From contig NZ_QGKL01000041.1 of assembly GCF_003172895.1 (NCBI RefSeq), positions 124,001-188,000 of the forward strand: 64,000 bases of DNA. The letters run 5' to 3'. Below, in pieces: positions 26,485-34,675 of this stretch. The position numbers were made by a program, and so were the translations under genes. The stretch's first letter is position 1; every line of letters starts with the position of its first letter. Source of the DNA: Leucothrix arctica. GTDB lineage: Bacteria > Pseudomonadota > Gammaproteobacteria > Thiotrichales > Thiotrichaceae. The notes under the pieces are model-generated. The model did no database searches and was not told the origin of the DNA. It saw nothing but the letters and a program-made list of their open reading frames with translations.

Positions 26485-27702
26485 ATGAAAGCACTTATAT
26501 CAACGCTAGCACTAACTAGCATCTTAGTCTTTAGCACTGCAACAGCCGCTCCTATTACCCCAAAAGACACGATGAACACCTACGTTAACATCGCTCATGC
26601 ATCATTTGCTGACTCACTTAGCACGGCAAAAACGCTGAAAGTTGCCATTGATGAATTTGTTAGTAATCCTACTACTGAAACGATGCAAGATGCTAAGGAC
26701 GCATGGTTGGCTGCGCGTATTCCTTATGGCCAAACTGAAGCATTCCGCTTTGCTAACCCAAACGTTGATGACTGGGAAGGACAAGTCAATGCATGGCCAC
26801 TAGACGAAGGTTTGATCGACTACGTTGACAGCACTTACGAGCATGAGGATGGTAATAGCTTAGGCGAAGCAAACATCATCGCTGGTAAAGAAAAAATCGA
26901 TATGGCGCTGCTACGCTCTTTCCACGAAAAAGGGGGTTCAGAGGCGAATGTTGCAACAGGCTACCACGCAATTGAATTTTTACTTTGGGGGCAAGATCTA
27001 AACAAGTCTAAAACAGACGCAGGTCTTCGTACATTCACTGACTATGCAAAAGGCACTGACTGCACAAACGGCAACTGCGACCGTCGTGGTGAATACCTAA
27101 CGGCTGCAACTGACCTTTTGGTTGCTGACCTAAATGATATCGTCGCTGACTGGGCACCTGAGAAAGATAACTACCGTAAGACTTTCTTGGCGCTAGAAGC
27201 TAACGAAGCACTACGTCGCATGTTATTTGGTTTAGGTAGCTTGAGCTTAGGTGAGTTAGCGGGACAGCGTATTAATGTAGCTCTACTTGCACACTCTCAA
27301 GAAGATGAGCACTCATGCTTCAGTGATAATACACATGTTGATATTGCTGAAAATGCACGTGGTATTCAGAATATCTACACCGGTACTTACAAGCGTGTAA
27401 ATGGCGAGACATTCAAAGGTGCAAGCCTTGCAGAATTATTAGCGCTTAAAAACCCTGAGCTTAGCAAGTCATTAACTGCAAAGCTGGCAATCTCTCAAAG
27501 CAAAGCGGCTGATGTTGTAAAAGCAGCAGAATCAGGCGAATACTTTGACCAGCAAATCGCAGCAAACAACAGTACAGGTAACGCACGTGTTCAATCAGTT
27601 ATTGACGCACTTCGTTTGCAAACAGGCGATATTGAAGCTGCATCAAAAGCATTTGGCATTCCTAGCCTTAGCGCTGATAGCAGTGAATCAACAGGCGGAT
27701 AA
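26485..27702 (+). CDS. Imelysin family iron-regulated periplasmic protein (IrpA-like)
   Basis: A 405-residue secreted protein (signal peptide 1-22, ending ATAAP) of the imelysin/IrpA family, related to the EfeO iron-uptake component. The metal-site motif GxHxxE is intact as GYHAIE (159-164). Two repeated helical bundles are expected. Imelysins are iron-regulated and probably bind iron at the cell surface or in the periplasm. It is first in a tight cluster (gap of 3 bp to the next gene), so the four genes 26485-31339 look like one operon. Confidence 0.92.
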   Translation: MKALISTLALTSILVFSTATAAPITPKDTMNTYVNIAHASFADSLSTAKTLKVAIDEFVSNPTTETMQDAKDAWLAARIPYGQTEAFRFANPNVDDWEGQVNAWPLDEGLIDYVDSTYEHEDGNSLGEANIIAGKEKIDMALLRSFHEKGGSEANVATGYHAIEFLLWGQDLNKSKTDAGLRTFTDYAKGTDCTNGNCDRRGEYLTAATDLLVADLNDIVADWAPEKDNYRKTFLALEANEALRRMLFGLGSLSLGELAGQRINVALLAHSQEDEHSCFSDNTHVDIAENARGIQNIYTGTYKRVNGETFKGASLAELLALKNPELSKSLTAKLAISQSKAADVVKAAESGEYFDQQIAANNSTGNARVQSVIDALRLQTGDIEAASKAFGIPSLSADSSESTGG

Positions 27703-27705
27703 ACA

Positions 27706-29097
27706 ATGAAACAAACACTACTAGTCACAGCGTTGGCAATCATCACGCTACCCGCTCTAGCCAATAGTGAAAACGATATAAAATCAGGTGGTGCGACAAC
27801 GGTCTTTGACCAAGGTCGCAACGCCTTCTCCCTACCCGCGCACAACTTGGGGATTTTACGACGTGATAACTTCTTTATTGGTAACGCATTTTTCACACAA
27901 CCTTGGGTAAGCTCTCCAGCATCGACCAAGGCACGTGATGGATTGGGCCCGCTATTCAATACCAATAGCTGCCAAAGCTGTCACGTTAAAGATGGACGCG
28001 GCAAACCACCCATGGGCAAGAATGAAGACTTCCTATCCGCACTGATTCGCCTAAGTATTCCTGCAACGACAGATGCTCAACGCGAAATGGTACGAAAGGA
28101 TGGTGCTGTTGCAGACCCAAACTACGGTGGCCAAATCCAAAACCGAGCCATTCAAGGCATCAAGCCTGAAGCCCAACCTCGGTTAACGTATCAGGAAATC
28201 AAAGGCAGCTTCAAAGATGGAGAAGCCTACACGCTCATTAAACCAACGCTTTCGTTCAAAGACTTAGCCTATGGCGATTTGCACCCAGAGCTTATGACGT
28301 CTGTTCGTGTTACTCCTGCCATGATTGGACTTGGTTTATTAGATGCTATCTCTGATGAAGATATTATCAAAAATTCAGACCCAGACGATACTGACAAAGA
28401 TGGTATTTCAGGTCGTGTGAACAAAGTTTGGGACATTAGCAAGCAAGATACCGTGATTGGGCGATTTGGTTGGAAAGCTAACCAACCGACCATTTCACAG
28501 CAAGTGATGGGCGCATTCAATGGTGACATGGGATTGACCTCAGAACTATTTCAGAACCAAAACTGTACCTCCGTACAATCCGACTGTGCGAAAGCACCCC
28601 ATGGTGGAATACCCGAAGTACCTAAAAATATCATGGATACCGTGGTGTTCTACTCTTCTACCTTAGCGGTACCTGCACGTCGTAACACGAAGACTGAAGC
28701 GGCGATAAAAGGTAAGCAACTGTTTACCTCAGCAGGCTGCTCTAGTTGCCACACGACGAGCTTCAAGACCGGTGATCACAGCAGCATTCCTGAGCTATCA
28801 CAGCAAACGATTCACCCTTACACAGACCTTTTATTGCATGACATGGGCGAAGGTTTGGCCGATGGCCGTCCAGACTTCCTTGCCACAGGCTCTGAGTGGC
28901 GCACGCCTCCACTATGGGGCATTGGATTAGTTGAAACGGTTAACGCGCACACACGCTTTTTACATGACGGACGCGCTCGAAACTTAAGCGAGGCAATCTT
29001 GTGGCATGGTGGCGAAGGTGAGCAATCAAAACAACGCTACACTGAAATGAGCAAAGCGGATCGCGATGCCCTAATTACGTTCTTGGAAACACTATGA
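27706..29097 (+). CDS. Di-haem oxidoreductase family protein (DUF1111)
   Basis: A 463-residue periplasmic c-type cytochrome with a signal peptide (1-20). Two CxxCH haem-attachment motifs lie at 89-93 (CQSCH) and 345-349 (CSSCH). The C-terminal FLHDGRARNLSEAILWHGGEGE block is typical of the thiol oxidoreductase/di-haem family related to MauG-type peroxidases. Such proteins regularly accompany imelysins, and a role in redox handling of iron is inferred. It overlaps the next start by ATGA. Confidence 0.92.
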   Translation: MKQTLLVTALAIITLPALANSENDIKSGGATTVFDQGRNAFSLPAHNLGILRRDNFFIGNAFFTQPWVSSPASTKARDGLGPLFNTNSCQSCHVKDGRGKPPMGKNEDFLSALIRLSIPATTDAQREMVRKDGAVADPNYGGQIQNRAIQGIKPEAQPRLTYQEIKGSFKDGEAYTLIKPTLSFKDLAYGDLHPELMTSVRVTPAMIGLGLLDAISDEDIIKNSDPDDTDKDGISGRVNKVWDISKQDTVIGRFGWKANQPTISQQVMGAFNGDMGLTSELFQNQNCTSVQSDCAKAPHGGIPEVPKNIMDTVVFYSSTLAVPARRNTKTEAAIKGKQLFTSAGCSSCHTTSFKTGDHSSIPELSQQTIHPYTDLLLHDMGEGLADGRPDFLATGSEWRTPPLWGIGLVETVNAHTRFLHDGRARNLSEAILWHGGEGEQSKQRYTEMSKADRDALITFLETL

Positions 29098-30233
29098 AAA
29101 CACTCACTATTTTAAACTCAGTGATGATATCAATGGCACTGGCGAGTAACGCTAGCTTTGCTGAAACTGTTACCAAAGATGAGACTAACAATGTACTAAA
29201 AGTCTCTGAAAAAAGTGACTCACTGCAAGCGGTTGAAAACGTTAAGTCGACTGACACACTAGTTAAGCCAATCATTGAAAATGTAATTTTACCTTTATAT
29301 AAAGACGCAGCGGAAAAGAGCGAGTTACTCAATAAATCTACCTTGGCTTTCTGTGAGCAACCTACTACAGAGACTTTAAACGAACTGCGTAAGCAGTGGT
29401 CACTCGCCTTATCAGCTTGGCAAGCGACTGAGATCTCACTGTTTGGCCCTGCGCTAGAGAAGCAGCGTGACCTACATATATACTTCCGCCCGGTTAAGAA
29501 GCGCGTCATTAAAATACTCTGGGCGAGCGACAAGCCTATTACTTTAGAAGCGGTTAATTTTGCAGGTGTTGGCGCGAAAGGTTTCGCCACACTTGAGTAT
29601 TTATTGTTTGACCGTTCACTGACTGACAGCGAGATTTTGGCACGTTTTGATCAGCCTGAGTCTACCGCTCACTGTCAGCACTTGCTTGCAGTCAGTATAT
29701 TACTGAAAGATGACATCAATACGATCGCCAACGCTTGGGCGACTGGCTACCCTGCTGAGCTAATTGCATCAGGCGAAGAGATATCTCTTATCCTTGGCAA
29801 GGTTAATCAAACAGTACAGGGCGTTGAAACTAAACTTCGCCATGCACTGGCGATAGACGCTTTCCTAGCAGGCAAAGATGATAAACGTGAAAATCGCAAT
29901 GCGCATAAACTCGAAGCTTGGCGCAGTGGTCACACACTTCAAAACATTCATGCAAACCTATTGGGTGTAACACTGACATTGTGCGAAGGTGGCTTCATTA
30001 ACTGGCTTAACGATAATAATCAGAGCGAACTAGCTGACAAAATTTCGAAGCAACTCACTGCAGTCGATGCGATATCGTTCACTAGTGATGACTTATTCCA
30101 GCAAGTTGAAGACGGTAAACTTGACGCTGGCGATGCGCTATTCAAAGAATCGATGCAACTGTTTCGTTTGATCAAAGAACTTGCGCTAGCGATGGACATC
30201 CAGCTTGGTTTCAATAACAACGACGGTGACTAG
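29094..30233 (+). CDS. Second imelysin family protein, motif histidine absent
   Basis: A 379-residue secreted imelysin paralogue (signal peptide 1-23), translationally coupled to the di-haem gene through an ATGA overlap. At the position of GxHxxE it reads GFATLE (163-168), so the histidine is replaced by alanine while the glutamate and following YLLF are kept. This suggests changed or lost metal binding, perhaps a partner role to the first imelysin. Confidence 0.88.
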   Translation: MKTLTILNSVMISMALASNASFAETVTKDETNNVLKVSEKSDSLQAVENVKSTDTLVKPIIENVILPLYKDAAEKSELLNKSTLAFCEQPTTETLNELRKQWSLALSAWQATEISLFGPALEKQRDLHIYFRPVKKRVIKILWASDKPITLEAVNFAGVGAKGFATLEYLLFDRSLTDSEILARFDQPESTAHCQHLLAVSILLKDDINTIANAWATGYPAELIASGEEISLILGKVNQTVQGVETKLRHALAIDAFLAGKDDKRENRNAHKLEAWRSGHTLQNIHANLLGVTLTLCEGGFINWLNDNNQSELADKISKQLTAVDAISFTSDDLFQQVEDGKLDAGDALFKESMQLFRLIKELALAMDIQLGFNNNDGD

Positions 30234-30235
30234 CA

Positions 30236-31339
30236 GTGAATAGGCGTGATGCGTTAAAGCTAGCCTTCGCGGGAGCTGCTAGTTTTGCTATGCCTAAGTT
30301 AATGGCAAGCAGCGGGGCTGGGTTAGCGAGTACATTATTTTCAGCCAGTGAGAATAATATTGGTCAGTACCAACTCAGCCTTTTTACCTTAGCGACTAAC
30401 GAGGCAAGGCACTTCGCCTTGCCTTTTCGTGCTCACGATATACTCCCACTACCCTCAACAAACCAAGTGCTAGCCTTTGGTCGACGCCCACAAATGCAAT
30501 GTGTACTCGTCAATACGGATGGCAGCGGTACCGCAAAAGAAATGAATGCGACCGAAGGACGACACTTCTTCGGTCATGGCTGCCTTAACACGGACAATTC
30601 GGTACTGTTTACTACCGAGAGTGAATACGATGAAGCCAGAGGTGTTATTGGTCTGCGAGATGCAAATACGCTCCAGCCTATTGGTGAATATGAAAGCTAT
30701 GGCATGGGCCCACACGATATCCACTTAATGCCTGATGGTAAAACCTTGGTTGTCGCCAATGGTGGTATTGAGACTCATCCTGACTACGGTCGTCGCAAGC
30801 TCAATATAGAGACCATGCAGCCCTCTTTGGTTTACATCGATGTGGCATCAGGCAAGAAAATAGATGAATACCGCTTAGATGATCACCAACTCAGTATTCG
30901 TCATATTGCTGTTAGCCCAACGGGTGGCGTCGGTGTTGCAACTCAGTTCCAAGGTGACCTTTCGAAGCGACAGCCGAATAGCTTAGTCGCGTGGCAACAA
31001 AATGGTGGTAATTTAGTAAATTTACAGATGCCTAAGGCTCTTATCGAAAGCCTGAAAGGCTACATTGCAGATATCGCTTATAACGATATAAACCAACAAC
31101 TCGTTGTGACAGCGCCTCGTGGCAATCAAGTATTGTTGTGGGACTTACAACATCAGTCGGCAGTTAAGACATTTAATCTTAGTGAGCCAAGTGGCATTAG
31201 TGTTTACGACAATAGCTTTGTTATTTCCAATACTAAAGGCGCGCTAATGACCTTAGACCCAAAGCACCCGATTAGTGGTTTTAATGAACACTATAAAGAC
31301 AGTAATATCAACTGGGACAACCATTTAACTATTAGTTGA
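30236..31339 (+). CDS. DUF1513 beta-propeller protein, Tat-exported
   Basis: A 367-residue protein of the DUF1513 family, a likely seven-bladed propeller. The N-terminus NRRDALKLAFAGAASFAMP is a twin-arginine-like signal. Conserved blocks include GHGCLNTDNSVLFTTE, YGMGPHDIHLMPDGKTLVVANGG and RHIAVSPTGGVGVATQFQ. The start is GTG, 2 bp after the previous stop. DUF1513 genes habitually close imelysin/di-haem clusters; function unknown but tied to iron by context. Confidence 0.9.
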   Translation: MNRRDALKLAFAGAASFAMPKLMASSGAGLASTLFSASENNIGQYQLSLFTLATNEARHFALPFRAHDILPLPSTNQVLAFGRRPQMQCVLVNTDGSGTAKEMNATEGRHFFGHGCLNTDNSVLFTTESEYDEARGVIGLRDANTLQPIGEYESYGMGPHDIHLMPDGKTLVVANGGIETHPDYGRRKLNIETMQPSLVYIDVASGKKIDEYRLDDHQLSIRHIAVSPTGGVGVATQFQGDLSKRQPNSLVAWQQNGGNLVNLQMPKALIESLKGYIADIAYNDINQQLVVTAPRGNQVLLWDLQHQSAVKTFNLSEPSGISVYDNSFVISNTKGALMTLDPKHPISGFNEHYKDSNINWDNHLTIS

Positions 31340-31379
31340 AAGCCCTGCATGCACTCACTTAAAGCGATAAAAAATACTA

Positions 31380-31396
31380 AGCTCAACTTTAGTGCT
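31380..31396 (+). promoter_or_regulatory. Weak NtrC-like site upstream of the DmmA-like gene
   Basis: AGCTCAACTTTAGTGCT keeps the GC...GTGC dyad core of an NtrC site but matches the full consensus at only 9 of 17 positions. Its centre is about 97 bp before the predicted start of the sigma-54 promoter, a usual enhancer distance. Confidence 0.3.
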
Positions 31397-31457
31397 CCCC
31401 AATATTAACCTCACCTTACAGACCATTTTTTGACGAGTTAAAACGCCATTTTCTGAA

Positions 31458-31474
31458 TTGGCATGCCTATTGCA
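31458..31474 (+). promoter_or_regulatory. Sigma-54 promoter of the DmmA-like gene
   Basis: TTGGCATGCCTATTGCA has GG (31460-31461) and GC (31472-31473) at exact -24/-12 spacing and fits the consensus TGGCAC-N5-TTGCA almost fully. Transcription would begin near 31485, 40 bases before the ATG. Confidence 0.85.
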
Positions 31475-31524
31475 TAATATTTACTAAAACAAATTAATAA
31501 TCAAAATACAGCAAGGACGGAATT

Positions 31525-32106
31525 ATGCAAATGACAACAAGAGGCCATGAACGCCCTATCTACAGGGACGTTAAATTAAATCGACAATCACTCCGACACT
31601 TATTTATAACGGAAGAGGCTAGCTTAGACTTACTAAAGCCGCTATTTGAAGCCTGTAAGCGCTATTACAAACAATCATTAGTGATTACTGATTTGGACAT
31701 AAGTCCTATTAAAACCAATAGCTATCAACTCATACCGCGAGCGAAGTCGGCTCAATTTGTGGCGAGCTTAGTGAAAGGACAACTGACTAGAACGACTATC
31801 TATATCGCAGGGACTGAAGGGTTCATGTGGGATATTCAAAACTTAGTGCTGAAGTCTGGTATCGATAAAGAAAGTATTCGTATGTTTGAGCCTATCTCTG
31901 ACACACGACGTGTTATTTGCACGCACTGTTTTACGGTGATGGATAATATCAACCACCGAACTACGCAGTGTACTGGCTGCCAGCGTATGTTAGAGGTACA
32001 AAACAAGTTCTCAGAGTTACATGCTGCATATTCGGGTGTACAACTAAAGTTCGACCCTAAACAGTCACCGCTAGTACGACCAAGACCTAGTAGCAAATTA
32101 TTCTAA
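31525..32106 (+). CDS. DmmA-like protein (dimethylamine monooxygenase subunit family), orphan
   Basis: A 193-residue protein. The central part (about 48-125) resembles the nucleotide-binding half of flavodoxin/ferredoxin reductases (TIYIAGTEGFMWDIQNLVL). The C-terminus has a zinc ribbon, CTHC at 132-135 and CTGC at 149-152, followed by LEVQNKFSELHAAYSG. This layout fits DmmA of dimethylamine monooxygenase. No DmmB, DmmC or DmmD gene is nearby, so substrate and partners are unknown. AAGGA lies before the ATG. A sigma-54 promoter upstream suggests nitrogen control. Confidence 0.72.
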   Translation: MQMTTRGHERPIYRDVKLNRQSLRHLFITEEASLDLLKPLFEACKRYYKQSLVITDLDISPIKTNSYQLIPRAKSAQFVASLVKGQLTRTTIYIAGTEGFMWDIQNLVLKSGIDKESIRMFEPISDTRRVICTHCFTVMDNINHRTTQCTGCQRMLEVQNKFSELHAAYSGVQLKFDPKQSPLVRPRPSSKLF

Positions 32107-32126
32107 GCACTGAACATAAACACTAT

Positions 32127-32594
32127 TTAGCTTGTCGGTAAACCCGCTTTGCGTACAAGCGCTTCGATACCTAAGACGTAACCATCTACGCCCAATCCAA
32201 CAATGATGCCTGCTGCGGCAGGTGAAATATAGGAATGATGGCGGAATGGTTCACGGGCATGAACATTTGAAATATGTACTTCCATCACAGGTACTTCACT
32301 CCCTTTTATAGCATCATGAAGTGCTACTGAAGTGTGCGTGTATGCGCCAGCATTCAAGACGATACCCAGTACACTCCCATCTAATACGCCTTCCCTAGCA
32401 GCATGAATAGCATCAATCATTACGCCTTCATGGTTACTCTGCAAACAGTCAACCTCAATACCTAAACGCTGCCCTGCGTCGCGACACAACTGCTCAACAT
32501 CTGCCAGTGTTTGGCTACCATACTGTTCTGGCTCACGTACGCCGAGTAAGTTTAAGTTTGGTCCGTTTAGCACTAGTATTGATTTCACGTTCAC
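32127..32594 (-). CDS. aroQ: Type II 3-dehydroquinate dehydratase
   Basis: A 155-residue shikimate-pathway enzyme converting 3-dehydroquinate to 3-dehydroshikimate. Motifs: [18 protein letters not shown] (9-26, catalytic Tyr25), [16 protein letters not shown] and [17 protein letters not shown]. It lies 11 bp downstream of the DadA-like gene. The neighbours accC/accB often seen after aroQ in other gammaproteobacteria are absent, and it faces the DmmA-like gene convergently. Confidence 0.94.
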   Translation of the reverse strand: MNVKSILVLNGPNLNLLGVREPEQYGSQTLADVEQLCRDAGQRLGIEVDCLQSNHEGVMIDAIHAAREGVLDGSVLGIVLNAGAYTHTSVALHDAIKGSEVPVMEVHISNVHAREPFRHHSYISPAAAGIIVGLGVDGYVLGIEALVRKAGLPTS

Positions 32595-32605
32595 ACCTAT
32601 ATTTG

Positions 32606-33847
32606 TTATTTAAAGCGATCTGCGCGAAATGCTTGCAAATCAATATCTGTTGGCTCGCCAGTCATGGCTTGAGCAAGTAGCTTGCCTGTAATTGGCCCGC
32701 AATTAAAGCCTATATGACCATGACCAAACGCAAACCACAATCCTTTGTGATGAGGTGATTCGCCAATGATTGGCTTAGCGTCTGGAAAAGATGGTCTTGC
32801 ACCACACCAAACATCATCATCCGGTTGTGATTCTATCTGTATCGCTTCGTTTACCCGCGCACTAGCATCTAACAACTGAGAAGCATTGGAGGCGGCATCT
32901 GTTTGATTAAACTCTACGCCCGTCGTGACTCGCAAGCCTTGCTCTAATGGCGACATTATATAAGCGCCATCTACATCATGAACGGGTCGTGAAAGCGTAC
33001 TTTCTTGGGTCAGCTTGAAGTGCAGGTGATACCCACGCTCGCTCGCCAGAGGCAGGTTATAGCCTAATGGGCTTAACAACTTACCAGACCAAGGCCCTGC
33101 AGCAACTACCATAGTATCAAACTCCATAAACTCGTCATCAAGCTCTAGCCTATAACCTTGCTCGAGCGGCTCAATACCCAACACTTTTTGCTGTTTAAAG
33201 TGCCCACCAGCATGAATGTAGCTAGCTGCATACTCACGTAATAAAGCCGCAGGGTTATCCACCATACCAGCGTCTTTGATCCACAAGGCACTATTAAAAA
33301 TGGGGCTGAGGCTAGGCTCCAAATCGCGTAACTCTTGAATAGTAAGTACGTCGGTATCAATACCGAACTGAGATAATAACCGGCGCTCAAAACTGAGGTC
33401 TGCTTTTGGACGGTCTTCTCTATAAACTTTCAAACACCCTGCTTCACTATAGCGATGACGGTTATTTGACTGCTCCATCATCGCAATATGCGCGTCATTC
33501 GCACGGCTAACTAGTTGAAACAGGTCATGCGCATTTTGGCTGGCTTTAGACTCGCCCGCTTGACTAAAAAAGCGAATGAGCCAAGGTAACTTTCGTAGGC
33601 CATAGCCAATATTGTATCGAACGGATGGGTGAAGATTGCTTAGATAAGCGGGTAACTCAGATAGCAGGTCAGGGTTATTATTGGGGATAAACGCGCCACT
33701 GTTAATAACCCCTGCACTTCCAAAAGAAGTTTTACTGGCGGGTGGTTTTGCATCTATTAGAGTGACATCCCAACCGCGTTGTAATAAGTGACTGGCACAA
33801 GAAATACCAATTGCTCCTGAACCCAACACACAGACCTGCTTTGACAT
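32606..33847 (-). CDS. DadA-family FAD-dependent D-amino acid dehydrogenase/oxidase
   Basis: A 413-residue FAD oxidoreductase of the DadA/DAO family. The N-terminal Rossmann motif is [16 protein letters not shown], followed by [10 protein letters not shown]. The C-terminus carries [16 protein letters not shown] and [19 protein letters not shown] start at the ATG at 33847, because GGAA precedes it and it lies 1 base after the upstream stop; a longer reading frame to 33874 would overlap that gene. D-amino acid deamination is the likely activity, but other amine substrates are possible. Confidence 0.85.
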   Translation of the reverse strand: MSKQVCVLGSGAIGISCASHLLQRGWDVTLIDAKPPASKTSFGSAGVINSGAFIPNNNPDLLSELPAYLSNLHPSVRYNIGYGLRKLPWLIRFFSQAGESKASQNAHDLFQLVSRANDAHIAMMEQSNNRHRYSEAGCLKVYREDRPKADLSFERRLLSQFGIDTDVLTIQELRDLEPSLSPIFNSALWIKDAGMVDNPAALLREYAASYIHAGGHFKQQKVLGIEPLEQGYRLELDDEFMEFDTMVVAAGPWSGKLLSPLGYNLPLASERGYHLHFKLTQESTLSRPVHDVDGAYIMSPLEQGLRVTTGVEFNQTDAASNASQLLDASARVNEAIQIESQPDDDVWCGARPSFPDAKPIIGESPHHKGLWFAFGHGHIGFNCGPITGKLLAQAMTGEPTDIDLQAFRADRFK

Positions 33848-33848
33848 A

Positions 33849-34550
33849 TTAATTCCGTTGCAATTTCTCGGCAACCCAAACAGTGTGATGTACAGTACCT
33901 GCTACATTCATGGGAACATTATGCTGCTCTACCATAAACCCTGCTCGAACTAGCTTGCCTTTAAATTCTTCGTTGGCAACAGATGACCATATTGCTAAAA
34001 CACCCATTGGTTCCAACGCCTCAAAACATGCACTGAGTCCGGAAAAGGTATAAAGCCAATCGTTCTCGTTAAAGTGCAAATCTTCAGGGCCATTATCGGT
34101 ATCTAACAAGATTGCATCAAAGCGTTTGGTTTTAGAACGTAGTATTCTCGCGACGTCTAACTCATTTACCTTTACACGTTCGTCTTTCGTCGGGAAACCA
34201 AGCTTCTCTCCCAAAGCTCCTTCATGCCACTCTATGACTTCTGGCAGCCATTCCGACACTTCTACTTTAGCTTGAAGGTTAACCTGCTTGAGTAATTCAA
34301 CGAGCGTAAAACCGATCCCTAAACCACCCAGCAACACTTTTGGTTGATGACGTTTACAGATGATTTTTGCAGGAATCCTTGCAAGAGCACGTCTTGATTC
34401 TGCGCTTTTTGAGTCAACCCAAGTACTTTGGCTGGCAGGGTCTTTCGTTAAGCTCAGCGAGTCACCATTCGAAAATAAGTATAACTTTCCTTGCTGGCGG
34501 GGTAACTCGGCGGTACCGAGCAACTTTGCTTCATCCATGATAGGCATCAT
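33849..34550 (-). CDS. Spermidine-synthase-like SAM-binding protein
   Basis: A 233-residue protein with a Rossmann methyltransferase-type core. VLLGGLGIGFTLVELL is motif I, followed by KVEVSEWLPEVIEWH (acidic residue after beta 2) and DAILLDTDNGPEDLH at motif IV. The arrangement resembles polyamine synthases, but the characteristic polyamine-site residues are not obvious, so the activity is open. It is first in a three-gene minus-strand group with the DadA-like gene and aroQ. Confidence 0.72.
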   Translation of the reverse strand: MMPIMDEAKLLGTAELPRQQGKLYLFSNGDSLSLTKDPASQSTWVDSKSAESRRALARIPAKIICKRHQPKVLLGGLGIGFTLVELLKQVNLQAKVEVSEWLPEVIEWHEGALGEKLGFPTKDERVKVNELDVARILRSKTKRFDAILLDTDNGPEDLHFNENDWLYTFSGLSACFEALEPMGVLAIWSSVANEEFKGKLVRAGFMVEQHNVPMNVAGTVHHTVWVAEKLQRN

Positions 34551-34605
34551 TCCGCTAAAAAATGGCTAAGCATAGCATGATCAACGCTGTGTGTTAAAAA
34601 CGAAA

Positions 34606-34634
34606 ATGCCGGAATCCTATTCGGATACCGGCAT
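34606..34634 (-). terminator. Intrinsic terminator downstream of the DUF937 gene
   Basis: ATGCCGG (34606-34612) pairs with CCGGCAT (34628-34634) and, after one mismatch, ATCC with GGAT, around a TATTC loop. On the minus strand the stem is followed by TTTTCGTTTTT. Confidence 0.8.
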
Positions 34635-34675
34635 CAATTTTCGAACATTTAGGCCGTCTTATGCGACCTTAGTTT

